NCBI GenBank assembly: GCA_013287585.1
Contig: JABDDN010000014.1
Span: 1-35,896, forward strand
Direction: 5' to 3'
Length of the DNA stretch: 35,896 bases
Source: Nitrososphaerota archaeon
GTDB lineage: Archaea > Thermoproteota > Nitrososphaeria > Nitrososphaerales > Nitrosopumilaceae
In this document: in pieces, positions 23,633 through 32,093 of the stretch
Position numbering within the stretch: position 1 is the stretch's first letter
Layout of the letters: each line of letters begins with the position of its first letter
Program-made: the position numbers and the translations under genes
Notes under the pieces: generated by a model
Told to the model about the DNA's origin: nothing
Database searches by the model: none
The model's input: only the letters and a program-made list of their open reading frames with translations

Positions 23633-24910
23633 ATGGGAATGAACATAACAGAAAAGATACTTGCCAGAGCATCTGGAAAGACCAGTTTAACTACCGACGA
23701 TGTCGTTTTTGTCAACGTAGACAAGGTAATGATTCATGATGTTTCTGGACCTGGAGTGATAGCAGTATTTGAAAAATTGAAAAAACAGGGCATGAAGATA
23801 GACAAACTCTGGGATCCATCAAAAGTCTGGGTAGCAGAGGATCATTTCGTTCCTTCTGCTGATAAGATATCTGCTCAAAATATCGTACTTCTTACAAATT
23901 TTACAAAAGAGTTTGGAATTTCAAAACACTTCAAGTATGGAATGGGTCAGTACGGAATATGCCATACGTTATCGCATGAAGAGGCAATGGTTTTACCAGG
24001 TGAAGTCTATGTAGGAGGAGATTCACATACTAATACTACAGGTGCACTTGGTGCATTTGCCGCAGGTCTTGGTCATACAGATGTTGCCTATGTTTTGTTA
24101 AATGGAAAGATATGGTTCAAAATACCTCCAACAATTTACTTTAAGCTAAATGGCAAATTACCAAATCATGTAATGGCAAAAGATTTCATACTGAAAATTA
24201 TCGGTGATATTGGTAATGATGGCGCTGCATACAAGACAATGCAATTTGGAGGCAGTGGTGTTTCTGAAATGTCAATTGAAGAGCGTCTTACTTTGACTAA
24301 CATGACAACAGAGGCTGGAGCAAAAAGTGGAATCATAGAACCAGATCAAAAACTCAGAGATTATTTATCTGCTAGAGGTGCAACAAAATACAACGAGGTT
24401 CATGGAGACCAAGACGCACAATATGAAAAGTTATACGAATACGAAGCATCTGAACTTGAACCAACTGTTGCAAAACCATTCTCTCCAGAAAATATTTCAG
24501 TAGCACGGGATTTGTCCTCAATTGAGCTAGACAAGGCATACATTGGTTCTTGCACTGGTGCCAAACTTGAGGACCTAAGAGCAGTAGCAAAGATTCTCAA
24601 AGGAAGACATGTAAAAATTAGAACCGAGATCTTGCCAGCTGCAATTTCAATCTTCAAAAAGGCAATGGACGAAGGTCTGCTTAAAATTTTTATGGATGCT
24701 GGAGTAATGGTTGGTCCACCAACTTGTGGTGCTTGTTGTGGAGCGCACATGGGAGTCTTAGCAAAAGATGAGGTTTGTATCAGTACCACAAATCGTAATT
24801 TTCCAGGAAGAATGGGACATTTAGAATCAAAAACATATCTTGCATCACCACTTGTTGCGGCAGCATCAGCTGTCACTGGAAAGATAACTGATCCGAGGGA
24901 TTTGAAATGA
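23633..24910 (+). CDS. Aconitase-superfamily large subunit, archaeal type (homoaconitase/3-isopropylmalate dehydratase)
   Basis: Isomerises a 2-hydroxy tricarboxylate or similar substrate using a [4Fe-4S] cluster. The 425-aa length is the archaeal LeuC/HacA type rather than the 470-aa bacterial LeuC. Cluster ligands are in GSCTGAKLEDL and TCGACCGAHMG (C..C), with the STTNRNFPGRMG active-site motif after them. A TATA-like AACCTTTTAATTT (23601-23613) lies upstream; the start is ATG 23633, with ATG 23639 as alternative. The stop overlaps the small subunit by 4 nt. Next to a second, LeuCD-like pair, this one is the better candidate for lysine or another pathway (LysT-like); substrate is inference. 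Confidence 0.88.
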   Translation: MGMNITEKILARASGKTSLTTDDVVFVNVDKVMIHDVSGPGVIAVFEKLKKQGMKIDKLWDPSKVWVAEDHFVPSADKISAQNIVLLTNFTKEFGISKHFKYGMGQYGICHTLSHEEAMVLPGEVYVGGDSHTNTTGALGAFAAGLGHTDVAYVLLNGKIWFKIPPTIYFKLNGKLPNHVMAKDFILKIIGDIGNDGAAYKTMQFGGSGVSEMSIEERLTLTNMTTEAGAKSGIIEPDQKLRDYLSARGATKYNEVHGDQDAQYEKLYEYEASELEPTVAKPFSPENISVARDLSSIELDKAYIGSCTGAKLEDLRAVAKILKGRHVKIRTEILPAAISIFKKAMDEGLLKIFMDAGVMVGPPTCGACCGAHMGVLAKDEVCISTTNRNFPGRMGHLESKTYLASPLVAAASAVTGKITDPRDLK

Positions 24911-25389
24911 AAGGTTCTGTAATAAAGTATGAGAAAGACAACATCGATACGGATGTAATCCTTCCAGGTCCTTATCTTAAGATTCATGATTACAAGGAAC
25001 TTGCAAAACATGCAATGGAAGGCTTGGATAAGGACTTTCATTCTAAAGTAAAAGAAGGTGATTTCATACTTGCAGGTCGCAACTTTGGGTGCGGTTCATC
25101 AAGAGAACACGCTCCAATTGCACTTTCGTATTCAGGAATAAAAGCAGTTCTGGCTTTGTCATTTGCAAGAATATTTTACAGAAATGCAGTTGATGGTGCA
25201 TTTTTGCTGCCAATAGAAATTGACGAGAATGCATACAAGGATATTTCACAAGGTAATACCCTGGAGATTGACACTACAAAAAATGAAATAAAAAATCTAA
25301 CCAAAAACAGGACTTATCCAATGAAGCCTTTTCCTGAATTAATTGGAAAGATTGTTGCTGCAGGCGGATTGTTCAATTACAAACCATAA
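24907..25389 (+). CDS. Aconitase-superfamily small subunit, archaeal type
   Basis: Partner of the upstream large subunit; ATGA overlap couples them. The 160-aa length is that of archaeal small subunits. The swivel domain includes DNIDTDVILPGPYLKIHDY, in which YLKI occupies the substrate-recognition loop, and NFGCGSSREHAPIAL near residue 60. In methanogen pairs, known homoaconitases have YLR-type loops and isopropylmalate isomerases YLV-type loops. A basic residue (Lys) at that position leans toward homoaconitase (LysU-like), but Lys is not a strict match and this remains inference. Confidence 0.87.
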   Translation: MKGSVIKYEKDNIDTDVILPGPYLKIHDYKELAKHAMEGLDKDFHSKVKEGDFILAGRNFGCGSSREHAPIALSYSGIKAVLALSFARIFYRNAVDGAFLLPIEIDENAYKDISQGNTLEIDTTKNEIKNLTKNRTYPMKPFPELIGKIVAAGGLFNYKP

Positions 25390-25478
25390 AAGATACCATT
25401 TCAAATTTTTCTATGTTATTCTATATTCAAAAGATCAGGAAATACTATTTATGACGGATTTTTTTATGCATAAAGTAA

Positions 25479-25850
25479 TTGACACAAAATTACATAAATA
25501 CAGATAATGTCAAATTAACGGAAATTCTAAAGCTAGATGATTCTATTAGATTTGTAGGTAAAATAAAAAATCGCAAACTGCATTCATTTGTGAGACGTGA
25601 AAACAAAACGCCTTTGCTTAATGAGGAATTGGATAATATGGCTCACTATCAAGCTTCGGTGAAGGCAAATATGGAAAATATGTTTGATAGCACTTTAGGC
25701 AAGACAAACTGGATGATTACCTCAAAAGAAAAAGTAAAACTAATCACACTTTTCTTAGATGATGGTTTACTAATATTCTCTACAGAATCTGACGCAAACC
25801 ACGATGAAATAATCAGAAAAATTCAAAGTCTGAATCTAAATTTCAGTTAA
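25479..25850 (+). CDS. Small conserved thaumarchaeal protein (DUF6659-like), paralogue of the gene at 9798
   Basis: A 123-aa soluble protein without Cys clusters or membrane segments. It shares the plan of the 134-aa product at 9798, including ILKLDDSIRFVGKIKNRKL near the start, a long helix in the middle ending at STLGK, and a hydrophobic strand pair (LITLFLDDGLLIFSTES) near the end. It lies between two isomerase gene pairs, 89 nt after one and 57 nt before the other, on the same strand. Start is TTG 25479, with TTTATG at 25448-25453 in a suitable promoter position. Function is unknown; possibly a small regulatory domain. Confidence 0.7.
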   Translation: MTQNYINTDNVKLTEILKLDDSIRFVGKIKNRKLHSFVRRENKTPLLNEELDNMAHYQASVKANMENMFDSTLGKTNWMITSKEKVKLITLFLDDGLLIFSTESDANHDEIIRKIQSLNLNFS

Positions 25851-25907
25851 TCAAGATCAAGATTTTTTATACCATTATATCTTGCGTCTACAAAGAACCT
25901 CTGTATA

Positions 25908-27323
25908 ATGTCACAAACACTATTTGAGAAGATTTGGAGTTCTCATATCGTACTAGAACAGGATAATGGACCTTCCCTACTTTATGTAGACAGGCATCTT
26001 ATTCATGAAGTAACATCGCCGCAGGCTTTTGATGGATTGAGAATGAATAAGCGAATGGTACGAAGAACTGACCTCACATTTGCTACAATGGATCACAATG
26101 TTCCAACAACTGACAGGTCATTGCCAATTGTAGATCAGATCTCTTCAAAGCAAATTCAAGTATTGGAAAAAAACTGTAAAGATTTTGGAATTGAATTATT
26201 TGATATCCATAGTCCAAATCAAGGAATAGTGCATGTTATTGGTCCAGAGCTTGGTATGACATTGCCTGGAGCCACAATTGTTTGTGGAGACAGTCATACT
26301 TCTACACATGGCGCCTTTGGTGCACTAGCATTTGGAATAGGAACAAGTGATGTAGAACATGTCTTGGCTACTCAATGTATCTGGATGGAAAAACCAACAA
26401 CTTTTGAGATCAAAGTAGAAGGCAAGAGAAAAAACCCACATGCTGTTACTGCAAAAGATATCATACTTTCTATTATACGACAGATAGGAACAGCTGGTGG
26501 AACTGGCACAGTAATAGAGTATAGAGGAGAAACAATATCAGATCTTACCATGGAACAAAGAATGACAATTTGTAACATGTCTATTGAAGCAGGTGCAAGA
26601 GCTGGTCTTATTGCTCCTGACGAAAAAACATTCGAGTTCTTACGAGGAAAGAAATATGTTCCAAAAAATTATGATGAACTTGTAAGTTATTGGCGTGAAA
26701 ATCTAAAAAGCGATATAGGAGTACATTTTGATAAAAGTTTTACATTACACGCTGACAAAATATCGCCTCAAGTGTCATGGGGAACAAATCCTGCAATGAC
26801 CACTGATGTGACAGGAACTGTACCGTTTCCAGAAGAATATTCTAAAGGAAATCCAGATGAAGAAAAGGCAGCGCACAAAGCATTACAATACATGAATCTC
26901 AAGCCGGGAATGCAAATCACAGACATTTCACTTGATCGAATCTTCATTGGTTCTTGTACGAATTCAAGATTAGAAGATTTGATTGAAGCGTCAAAAATCA
27001 TCAAGGGTAAGAAGATCTCATCAAAGGTGCATGCAATGGTTGTACCAGGTTCACAACTTGTTAAAAAACAGGCAGAGCAATTAGGACTAGACAAAATTTT
27101 CAAGGACGCAGGATTTGAATGGAGAGAATCAGGTTGTAGTATGTGTCTTGGAATGAATCCTGACATCTTGGCATCTGGCGAGAGATGTGCTAGCACATCA
27201 AATAGAAATTTTGAGGGAAGACAAGGTGCAGGTGGAAGAACTCATCTAGTCAGTCCTATTATGGCAGCAGCTGCTGCACTAGCAGGGCATTTTGTTGATG
27301 TAAGAGAATTGGATTTGAATTAG
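25908..27323 (+). CDS. leuC: 3-isopropylmalate dehydratase large subunit, bacterial type
   Basis: Second step of leucine synthesis: 2-isopropylmalate to 3-isopropylmalate. The 471-aa protein is of the bacterial LeuC length. Motifs include [20 protein letters not shown] near residue 130, cluster ligands in [14 protein letters not shown] and [12 protein letters not shown], and the [22 protein letters not shown] motif near the end. Start ATG 25908 is used. The small subunit follows after one base. The bacterial length and presence of a full LeuD partner suggest horizontal origin, a common finding in this phylum, though a search is needed to say so. Confidence 0.93.
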   Translation: MSQTLFEKIWSSHIVLEQDNGPSLLYVDRHLIHEVTSPQAFDGLRMNKRMVRRTDLTFATMDHNVPTTDRSLPIVDQISSKQIQVLEKNCKDFGIELFDIHSPNQGIVHVIGPELGMTLPGATIVCGDSHTSTHGAFGALAFGIGTSDVEHVLATQCIWMEKPTTFEIKVEGKRKNPHAVTAKDIILSIIRQIGTAGGTGTVIEYRGETISDLTMEQRMTICNMSIEAGARAGLIAPDEKTFEFLRGKKYVPKNYDELVSYWRENLKSDIGVHFDKSFTLHADKISPQVSWGTNPAMTTDVTGTVPFPEEYSKGNPDEEKAAHKALQYMNLKPGMQITDISLDRIFIGSCTNSRLEDLIEASKIIKGKKISSKVHAMVVPGSQLVKKQAEQLGLDKIFKDAGFEWRESGCSMCLGMNPDILASGERCASTSNRNFEGRQGAGGRTHLVSPIMAAAAALAGHFVDVRELDLN

Positions 27324-27324
27324 C

Positions 27325-27900
27325 ATGGAATCATTTAAAAAAATAAAAAGCATTGTCACACCTCTTGATAAGGTAAATGTAGACACTGATCAGATAATTC
27401 CAAAACAATTTTTAAAACTAGTACAAAAAACTGGATTTGGCCAGTATTTATTTTATGATTGGAGGTTTGAAAACGGAACTAAACCAAGAGAAGACTTTGT
27501 CTTAAACAGTTCAAAATATTATGATTCAAAGATATTGCTTACAAGAGACAACTTTGGGTGCGGTTCTAGTCGAGAACATGCTGCATGGGCTTTGCTTGAT
27601 TATGGATTTAGGGTAGTCATAGCTCCGTCTTTTGCAGATATATTTTATAATAATTGTTTTAAAAATGGAATTTTACCAATAATGCTTGACTCTCAAAGTG
27701 TAGAGAAATTATTCAACAATTCATCTGAGATTGAAGTTGATTTACTACACCAAACCATAACTACTGATGATATTGTTATTCCTTTTGAAATAGAAAGTCA
27801 CAGAAAAAAGACTCTGCTTGAAGGACTAGATGATATTGCTGTCACTTTACAATACGAAGATAAAATAACTATGTATGAAAAATCTAAACCCAAACTTTAG
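27325..27900 (+). CDS. leuD: 3-isopropylmalate dehydratase small subunit, bacterial type
   Basis: Partner of LeuC. The 191-aa protein is of bacterial LeuD length and starts with VTPLDKVNVDTDQIIPKQFL, followed by GFGQYLFYDWRF and the NFGCGSSREHAAWALLDYGF motif; the loop region is of the LeuD type. One base separates it from leuC. The 3' end meets the convergent pseudogene at 27897. The motif NFGCGSSREH shares 17 identical bases (AACTTTGGGTGCGGTTC) with the archaeal small subunit gene at 25081-25097, most likely codon conservation and not recent recombination. Confidence 0.93.
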   Translation: MESFKKIKSIVTPLDKVNVDTDQIIPKQFLKLVQKTGFGQYLFYDWRFENGTKPREDFVLNSSKYYDSKILLTRDNFGCGSSREHAAWALLDYGFRVVIAPSFADIFYNNCFKNGILPIMLDSQSVEKLFNNSSEIEVDLLHQTITTDDIVIPFEIESHRKKTLLEGLDDIAVTLQYEDKITMYEKSKPKL

Positions 27901-27986
27901 GCCTTCATTTTCTTGATTGACTTTGGAAAATAACTAGTAAACAGCTTTCCCCATCCGGTCCCACCGACTAAAATTACAGCTTTCAA
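27897..27986 (-). pseudogene. Remnant of a nucleotidyltransferase start
   Basis: TTG 27986 to TAA 27897 encodes 29 residues, MKAVILVGGTGWGKLF then TSYFPKSIKKMKA. The opening is nearly the same as the classic MKAVILxGGxGTRLxPLTxxxPK signature of NDP-sugar pyrophosphorylases, but the G-T-R-L core is altered and nothing more follows. It starts three bases after the rps9 stop on the same strand and ends inside the stop of leuD. A gene truncated to its first exon-sized fragment and since degraded is likely; a functional 29-aa peptide is less likely. Confidence 0.4.
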
Positions 27987-27989
27987 ATC

Positions 27990-28436
27990 TTACCTGTATG
28001 ATTTCTGTTTTCTTCTTCTGGCGCTAGGCCCACCAAACTTCTTGGGTTCTTTTCTCCTATCATCTCCACTTAGAAGATGTTTATCAAAATCAGTAAGGCG
28101 TTTTTTAAGATCCTCGCGAATTGTTTTTGTAAATGGATGATCCTTTGGTTCTTTTTTTGATTTTGTCCAACCTGTCATTGCTCTTGATATGGCTACAGAA
28201 GATGCATAGGCTTGTCCCATAAAACCGCCACCGCTTACTCTAACGAAAAGATCAATTTTATCTCTTAAATCTCCAGCAACCTCTAGCGGTGCAAGCATTA
28301 TTTCTCTTGCAGTTTCTTGTTGAACCATTTCTACTGGAATATTGTTTACTCTAACCATGCCTGCTCCTTTTGCAATATGAACATGTGCTCTTGCAGATTT
28401 TCTTGATGCAAAATAACTTTCTACTCTAGTAACCAT
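27990..28436 (-). CDS. rps9: 30S ribosomal protein S9 (uS9)
   Basis: Small-subunit protein near the P site. The 148-aa sequence has the typical archaeal opening [19 protein letters not shown], the internal [14 protein letters not shown] motif and the basic tail [14 protein letters not shown] ending in YR that contacts tRNA. Its ATG shares a base with the rpl13 stop (TAATG). It belongs to the rpoD-rpl18e-rpl13-rps9 operon, which in many archaea continues with rpoN and rpoK; here it is followed by the nucleotidyltransferase remnant. Confidence 0.96.
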   Translation of the reverse strand: MVTRVESYFASRKSARAHVHIAKGAGMVRVNNIPVEMVQQETAREIMLAPLEVAGDLRDKIDLFVRVSGGGFMGQAYASSVAISRAMTGWTKSKKEPKDHPFTKTIREDLKKRLTDFDKHLLSGDDRRKEPKKFGGPSARRRKQKSYR

Positions 28437-28906
28437 TATTCATGCCATCCCACTAATTTTCCAAGATCTCCCATGCTGGTATAGTATGGAGAAGCTTTTC
28501 TAATCTTTGAATCTTCAAATTGTGTAGTTGTCATTGATTTAAGCTCATTTGGTACCCCCAAGTATGCTCTTAGTCTTTTGAATGCGGTTTTTCCTGATGG
28601 CTTTTTTGGTAACATGCCTCTTACCATCTTGGTTATCATGGTATCTGGTCTTCTTGGGTGAAACGGACCAAACTTTGGATTATTAATACTTGCAATCTCT
28701 AAAAATTTCCTGTACGATTTTATGATAGCATCTCTGTCACCACTTAACATGACATTCTCAGTGTTTACAATTGATACTCGATTTCCATCAATCAATAGTT
28801 TTGCTACATGTGAACACAGTCTTCCTGCAATCATGTTTGTTCCATCCACTATGATGTTCTGAACTTGTTTGATTTCGGTCTTTGTATGGGTTTGTTGTTT
28901 AGCCAA
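28436..28906 (-). CDS. rpl13: 50S ribosomal protein L13 (uL13)
   Basis: Large-subunit protein. The 156-aa sequence shows [22 protein letters not shown], the archaeal start, and [25 protein letters not shown], the L13 signature. Start is TTG 28906, inside the L18e end (8-nt overlap). It has an N-terminal extension of about 15 residues ([16 protein letters not shown]). The gene ends in a one-base overlap with rps9. Confidence 0.95.
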   Translation of the reverse strand: MAKQQTHTKTEIKQVQNIIVDGTNMIAGRLCSHVAKLLIDGNRVSIVNTENVMLSGDRDAIIKSYRKFLEIASINNPKFGPFHPRRPDTMITKMVRGMLPKKPSGKTAFKRLRAYLGVPNELKSMTTTQFEDSKIRKASPYYTSMGDLGKLVGWHE

Positions 28907-29246
28907 TTATTATCACTCCTTTTCCTGTTGGATGGCTTTTTATTAGATCAGTAAAGTTGAGAATCTTTCCACCAGAGTCTAGAATCTTTTTGGCGCCAGA
29001 TGTAGAAATCGAGAATGAACAAAGTGTTATTTTATGTGAAAGGTAACCGGTTCCAAGTACTTTTCCTGGAACAACAATTACGTCGTTGTCTTTTACAAAT
29101 TTATCTATCTGACCAATATTGATTGTTCTTCTAGCACTAGATGGTTTGAGTGCAAGTTCTGCTAATCTTGACCATATTGGAGCATTGTTTTTCTTTGATG
29201 CCCCTTTGAGTTCCTTTGCCATCTGCATTACAACTTGGTTGGTCAT
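28899..29246 (-). CDS. rpl18e: 50S ribosomal protein L18e (eL18)
   Basis: Archaeal/eukaryotic large-subunit protein. The 115-aa sequence includes VIVVPGKVLGTGYLSHKITL and SGAKKILDSGGKILNFTDLI, characteristic of eL18, and a C-terminal [11 protein letters not shown]. It starts at ATG 29246, 39 bases after the rpoD stop. It overlaps rpl13 by 8 bases. The four-gene order is conserved in archaea. Confidence 0.95.
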   Translation of the reverse strand: MTNQVVMQMAKELKGASKKNNAPIWSRLAELALKPSSARRTINIGQIDKFVKDNDVIVVPGKVLGTGYLSHKITLCSFSISTSGAKKILDSGGKILNFTDLIKSHPTGKGVIIIG

Positions 29247-29285
29247 TTGTAATATTGCCTTTTTTAACCCAAATATAATGCATGC

Positions 29286-29921
29286 TCAGCCAAGGGTAGA
29301 AATTACTTGCTTGAAGCTATCTAGTCTTTTTGCAAGCTCTTCTATTCCAGCTGATACTATTTGAGCTGGCGTTAATGCGCCTGTTGTTTCTATAGTTAAG
29401 ATGTGATCCTCAGGGTTTCCAGTTTCTGTTAATACTGAAACTGTTGCAGAATTCCATTTTGCATGTTCAGTACCCCTTCCTAATCTTGCATATGCTTCAA
29501 GCTTTAACTTTTGATTTGGTGCAAGTTCGATAATTGGAATTTTATCACTAACTGGTTTTACAACTTCATCTTCCGAGGTAAGCTCAGCTGATGTAACAGT
29601 TCTTGTAGTATCTGCAGAACCTGCATCGATCATTAACATTACTCTACAACGAGAACAACCAACTTCACTATGGCAGTCACAATTTGATGCTTCAACAAAC
29701 CTTGTTAGGTCTGTCTTTATTGGAGTCATTGCAAGTCTATGGGCTACGCCCTCATCTGCAAGGACAGAAGAATTTTCAATTATCACTACATCGTCGATAG
29801 CAAAAACAGGTACTCCAGTTAGGCAAATCCTTCTTAATGCGTTGGCGTATTGTAATGGTACGTTCTTTAATTTAACGACAATCTTTCGTTCATTTTGCTC
29901 AATAATCTCTAAAGAAGTCAA
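29286..29921 (-). CDS. rpoD: DNA-directed RNA polymerase subunit D
   Basis: Archaeal homologue of Rpb3 and bacterial alpha, platform for polymerase assembly. The 211-aa protein has the N-terminal motif PLQYANALRRICLTGVPVFAID and the insert domain with cysteines arranged as NCDCHSEVGCSRC, which would bind an Fe-S cluster, as found in several archaeal D subunits. TTG 29921 is the start; a coding-strand TTTTTATTT lies about 28 nt upstream (around 29949-29957). It is divergent from SBDS. Confidence 0.95.
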   Translation of the reverse strand: MTSLEIIEQNERKIVVKLKNVPLQYANALRRICLTGVPVFAIDDVVIIENSSVLADEGVAHRLAMTPIKTDLTRFVEASNCDCHSEVGCSRCRVMLMIDAGSADTTRTVTSAELTSEDEVVKPVSDKIPIIELAPNQKLKLEAYARLGRGTEHAKWNSATVSVLTETGNPEDHILTIETTGALTPAQIVSAGIEELAKRLDSFKQVISTLG

Positions 29922-29973
29922 ACCTTAGAGAAAACAATCGTTAGTCCAAATAAAAATCTAACGAGTTTTTCCG

Positions 29974-29985
29974 TATAGATAAATA
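29974..29985 (+). promoter_or_regulatory. TATA-like promoter of the SBDS-exosome operon
   Basis: TATAGATAAATA lies 22-33 nt upstream of ATG 30007. It shares the 85-bp divergent region with the rpoD promoter. Confidence 0.4.
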
Positions 29986-30006
29986 CCAAAGTTAAATATC
30001 ACAATT

Positions 30007-30693
30007 ATGGACAAGCCATCTGTAATCAGATTTGCAGTTGAAGGCGAAAAATTCGAGATTCTTGTAAAGCCAGATCCAGCACTTGATTTCAAGTTAGGAA
30101 AAAAGAAAGATATTTCATCTATAATGATCTCTGAGGAGATTTATTCAGATTCTAATAAGGGCACACGAGCATCTACTGAAAAATTGATGAAAGCATTTAA
30201 GACAATAGATCAAACTACAATTGCGACTATAATTCTTGAAAAAGGTGATCTTAACCTAACAACAGATCAAAGAAGAAAGATGGTTTCAGAAAAACGTAAA
30301 CAAATTGTAGAATTTATTGCCAAAAACTTTGTCGATCCTAGATCTCATCTCCCCCATCCACCGCTTCGGATAGAGCAAGCCATGGATGATGCACGAGTCT
30401 CAGTTGATCCATTTAAAAATGTAGACGAACAAACAAAAGATATTGTTGAACAACTACGTTCCATAATACCATTAAAATCAGAAAACATGCTTCTTGAAAT
30501 TCTTGTACCAGCACAGTTTGCTGCACAATCTTATTCCGTTTTGAAATCTGTAGGGTCTTTAAAAAAAGAAGAATGGCAAGCTAATGGCTCTCTTAAAGTA
30601 ATACTAGATATACCGGCTGCAGCAAGGGCAAATGTGATAGATAGATTGGGATCAATAACAAAAGGTTCTGCTTCTGTTGAGGTCGCGAAATGA
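30007..30693 (+). CDS. Ribosome maturation protein SBDS/Sdo1
   Basis: Releases the anti-association factor aIF6 and matures the large subunit in eukaryotes; the archaeal role is probably similar. The 228-aa protein has the FYSH N-domain (about residues 1-90, including ISEEIYSDSNKGTRAS, LTTDQRRKMVSEKRKQ), the central helical domain (FVDPRSHLPHPPLRIEQAM), and the C-terminal ferredoxin-like domain. Start is ATG 30007 and the stop overlaps rrp4 by 4 nt. SBDS followed by rrp4-rrp41-rrp42 is the archaeal exosome super-operon. Confidence 0.95.
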   Translation: MDKPSVIRFAVEGEKFEILVKPDPALDFKLGKKKDISSIMISEEIYSDSNKGTRASTEKLMKAFKTIDQTTIATIILEKGDLNLTTDQRRKMVSEKRKQIVEFIAKNFVDPRSHLPHPPLRIEQAMDDARVSVDPFKNVDEQTKDIVEQLRSIIPLKSENMLLEILVPAQFAAQSYSVLKSVGSLKKEEWQANGSLKVILDIPAAARANVIDRLGSITKGSASVEVAK

Positions 30694-31394
30694 TGGAAAC
30701 AAAAAGAAGATACGTAATTCCTGGCGACGTTATAACAACTGGACCCTTTAGACCAGAACAAAATGTCTACCAAGAAGGAGATCGAATTATTTCTACAAGT
30801 GTAGGTATTTCTGAAATTTTTGATAACGCTGTACGTGTTATTCCACTTACAGGAATATACATGCCAAAAACAAATGACTTGATTATAGGCAAAGTAATAG
30901 GACATTCATCGTTATCATGGGAGTTTGATATTAACTCGTGTTTTGTAGGATTTTTACCAGCTCAAGATGTTTTTGGCAGAGACTATTCTCCAACCAAAGA
31001 TGAACTTAAAGAAAGACTTGACAAAGGGGACTTGGTTGCAGCACGAGTTGCTAATTTTGATAGATCGCGTGATCCTTTGCTTACTGTGCAGGACAGAGAT
31101 CTTGGAAAAATTGAATCAGGAGAGCTAATCGAGATTTCTCCAAGCAAGGTTCCAAGACTCATTGGAAAACGAGGCTCTATGATCCAAACAATTGAGATGG
31201 CCACAAAAGCAATGATTACAATTGGACAAAATGGCTGGATAGTTGTTTCTTCTGAAGATCCAGATGGATTATTAAAGGCAATAGAAGCAATCAGAATGGT
31301 TGATGCCCAAGCACATATGCCGAACTTGACTGAAAGAGTCAAATCCATGCTTGGGGTAGAACTTGGTGATAATAATGACACAATTAATGAATGA
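30690..31394 (+). CDS. rrp4: Exosome RNA-binding subunit Rrp4
   Basis: Cap subunit of the archaeal exosome. The 234-aa protein has the N-terminal domain (RRYVIPGDVITT), an S1 domain (about residues 65-140, LIIGKVIGHSSLSWEFDINS; KGDLVAARVANFD), and a KH domain with GXXG as IGKRGSMIQTI (about residue 152). ATG 30690 overlaps SBDS by 4 nt. The C-terminus overlaps the rrp41 start by about 20 nt. Confidence 0.94.
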   Translation: MMETKRRYVIPGDVITTGPFRPEQNVYQEGDRIISTSVGISEIFDNAVRVIPLTGIYMPKTNDLIIGKVIGHSSLSWEFDINSCFVGFLPAQDVFGRDYSPTKDELKERLDKGDLVAARVANFDRSRDPLLTVQDRDLGKIESGELIEISPSKVPRLIGKRGSMIQTIEMATKAMITIGQNGWIVVSSEDPDGLLKAIEAIRMVDAQAHMPNLTERVKSMLGVELGDNNDTINE

Positions 31395-32088
31395 AAATGG
31401 AATTAGATGTGACGGAAGAAGAGTAGATCAATTAAGAAATATATCTATCAAAGTGGGAGTTTTAAAAAACGCAGATGGCTCCGCATACATAGAGTTTGGT
31501 AAAAACAAAATTCTTGCTGGTGTTTTTGGACCTCGTGACGTTCATCCAAAACACATGGCAAACCAAGACTCTGGAATTTTGCGTTGTCGATATCATATGT
31601 CTCCTTTTTCTGTCACAGAAAGAAAAAATCCCGCTCCTTCAAGAAGAGAAATAGAGATCTCTAAAGTTATTAAAGAGGCATTATTGCCTGCTGTAATACT
31701 AAAAGACTTTCCTAGAACCGTAGTGGATGTCTTCATTGAAGTGCTTCAGGCCGATGGAGGTACTAGATGTGCTGCACTTGATGCAGCATCTATTGCTTTA
31801 GCAGACGCGGGAATACCTATGCGTGATCTAGTTTCTGCATGTGCGGCAGGAAAAGTAGCTGATCAAATAGTTTTGGATATTAACAATGAAGAAGATCAGG
31901 AAGGACAAGCTGATATGCCAATTGCATATATGCCAAATCTTGAAAAAATCACTCTAATGCAACTTGATGGCATCTTGTCTCCATCTGAGTATAAAAAATG
32001 CGTTCAAACTGGAATAAATGGTTGTAAACTAGTTTATGAAATGCAAAGAAAAGCATTAATGGACAAATACTTTACAAACGAGACATAA
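31375..32088 (+). CDS. rrp41: Exosome catalytic subunit Rrp41
   Basis: Phosphorolytic 3'-5' exoribonuclease of the RNase PH family, forming a ring with Rrp42. The sequence includes CDGRRVDQLRNISIKVGVL, LQADGGTRCAALDAASIALAD and EEDQEGQADMPIAYMPN, which holds the catalytic Asp. I chose ATG 31375 (MTQLMNENGIRCDGR); TTG 31363, GTG 31366 and ATG 31387 are alternatives. It overlaps rrp4 by 20 nt. Confidence 0.95.
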   Translation: MTQLMNENGIRCDGRRVDQLRNISIKVGVLKNADGSAYIEFGKNKILAGVFGPRDVHPKHMANQDSGILRCRYHMSPFSVTERKNPAPSRREIEISKVIKEALLPAVILKDFPRTVVDVFIEVLQADGGTRCAALDAASIALADAGIPMRDLVSACAAGKVADQIVLDINNEEDQEGQADMPIAYMPNLEKITLMQLDGILSPSEYKKCVQTGINGCKLVYEMQRKALMDKYFTNET

Positions 32089-32093
32089 TAGAT

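Noticed and set aside
24400-25041. 213-codon minus-strand frame over the isomerase genes
   Set aside because: It lies across two clearly recognised genes; long antisense frames are common opposite Ala/Gly-rich coding sequence.
25081-27566. Exact 17-nt repeat shared by the two small-subunit genes
   Set aside because: It encodes the conserved NFGCGSS motif in both proteins; conservation of the active-site segment is enough to explain it.
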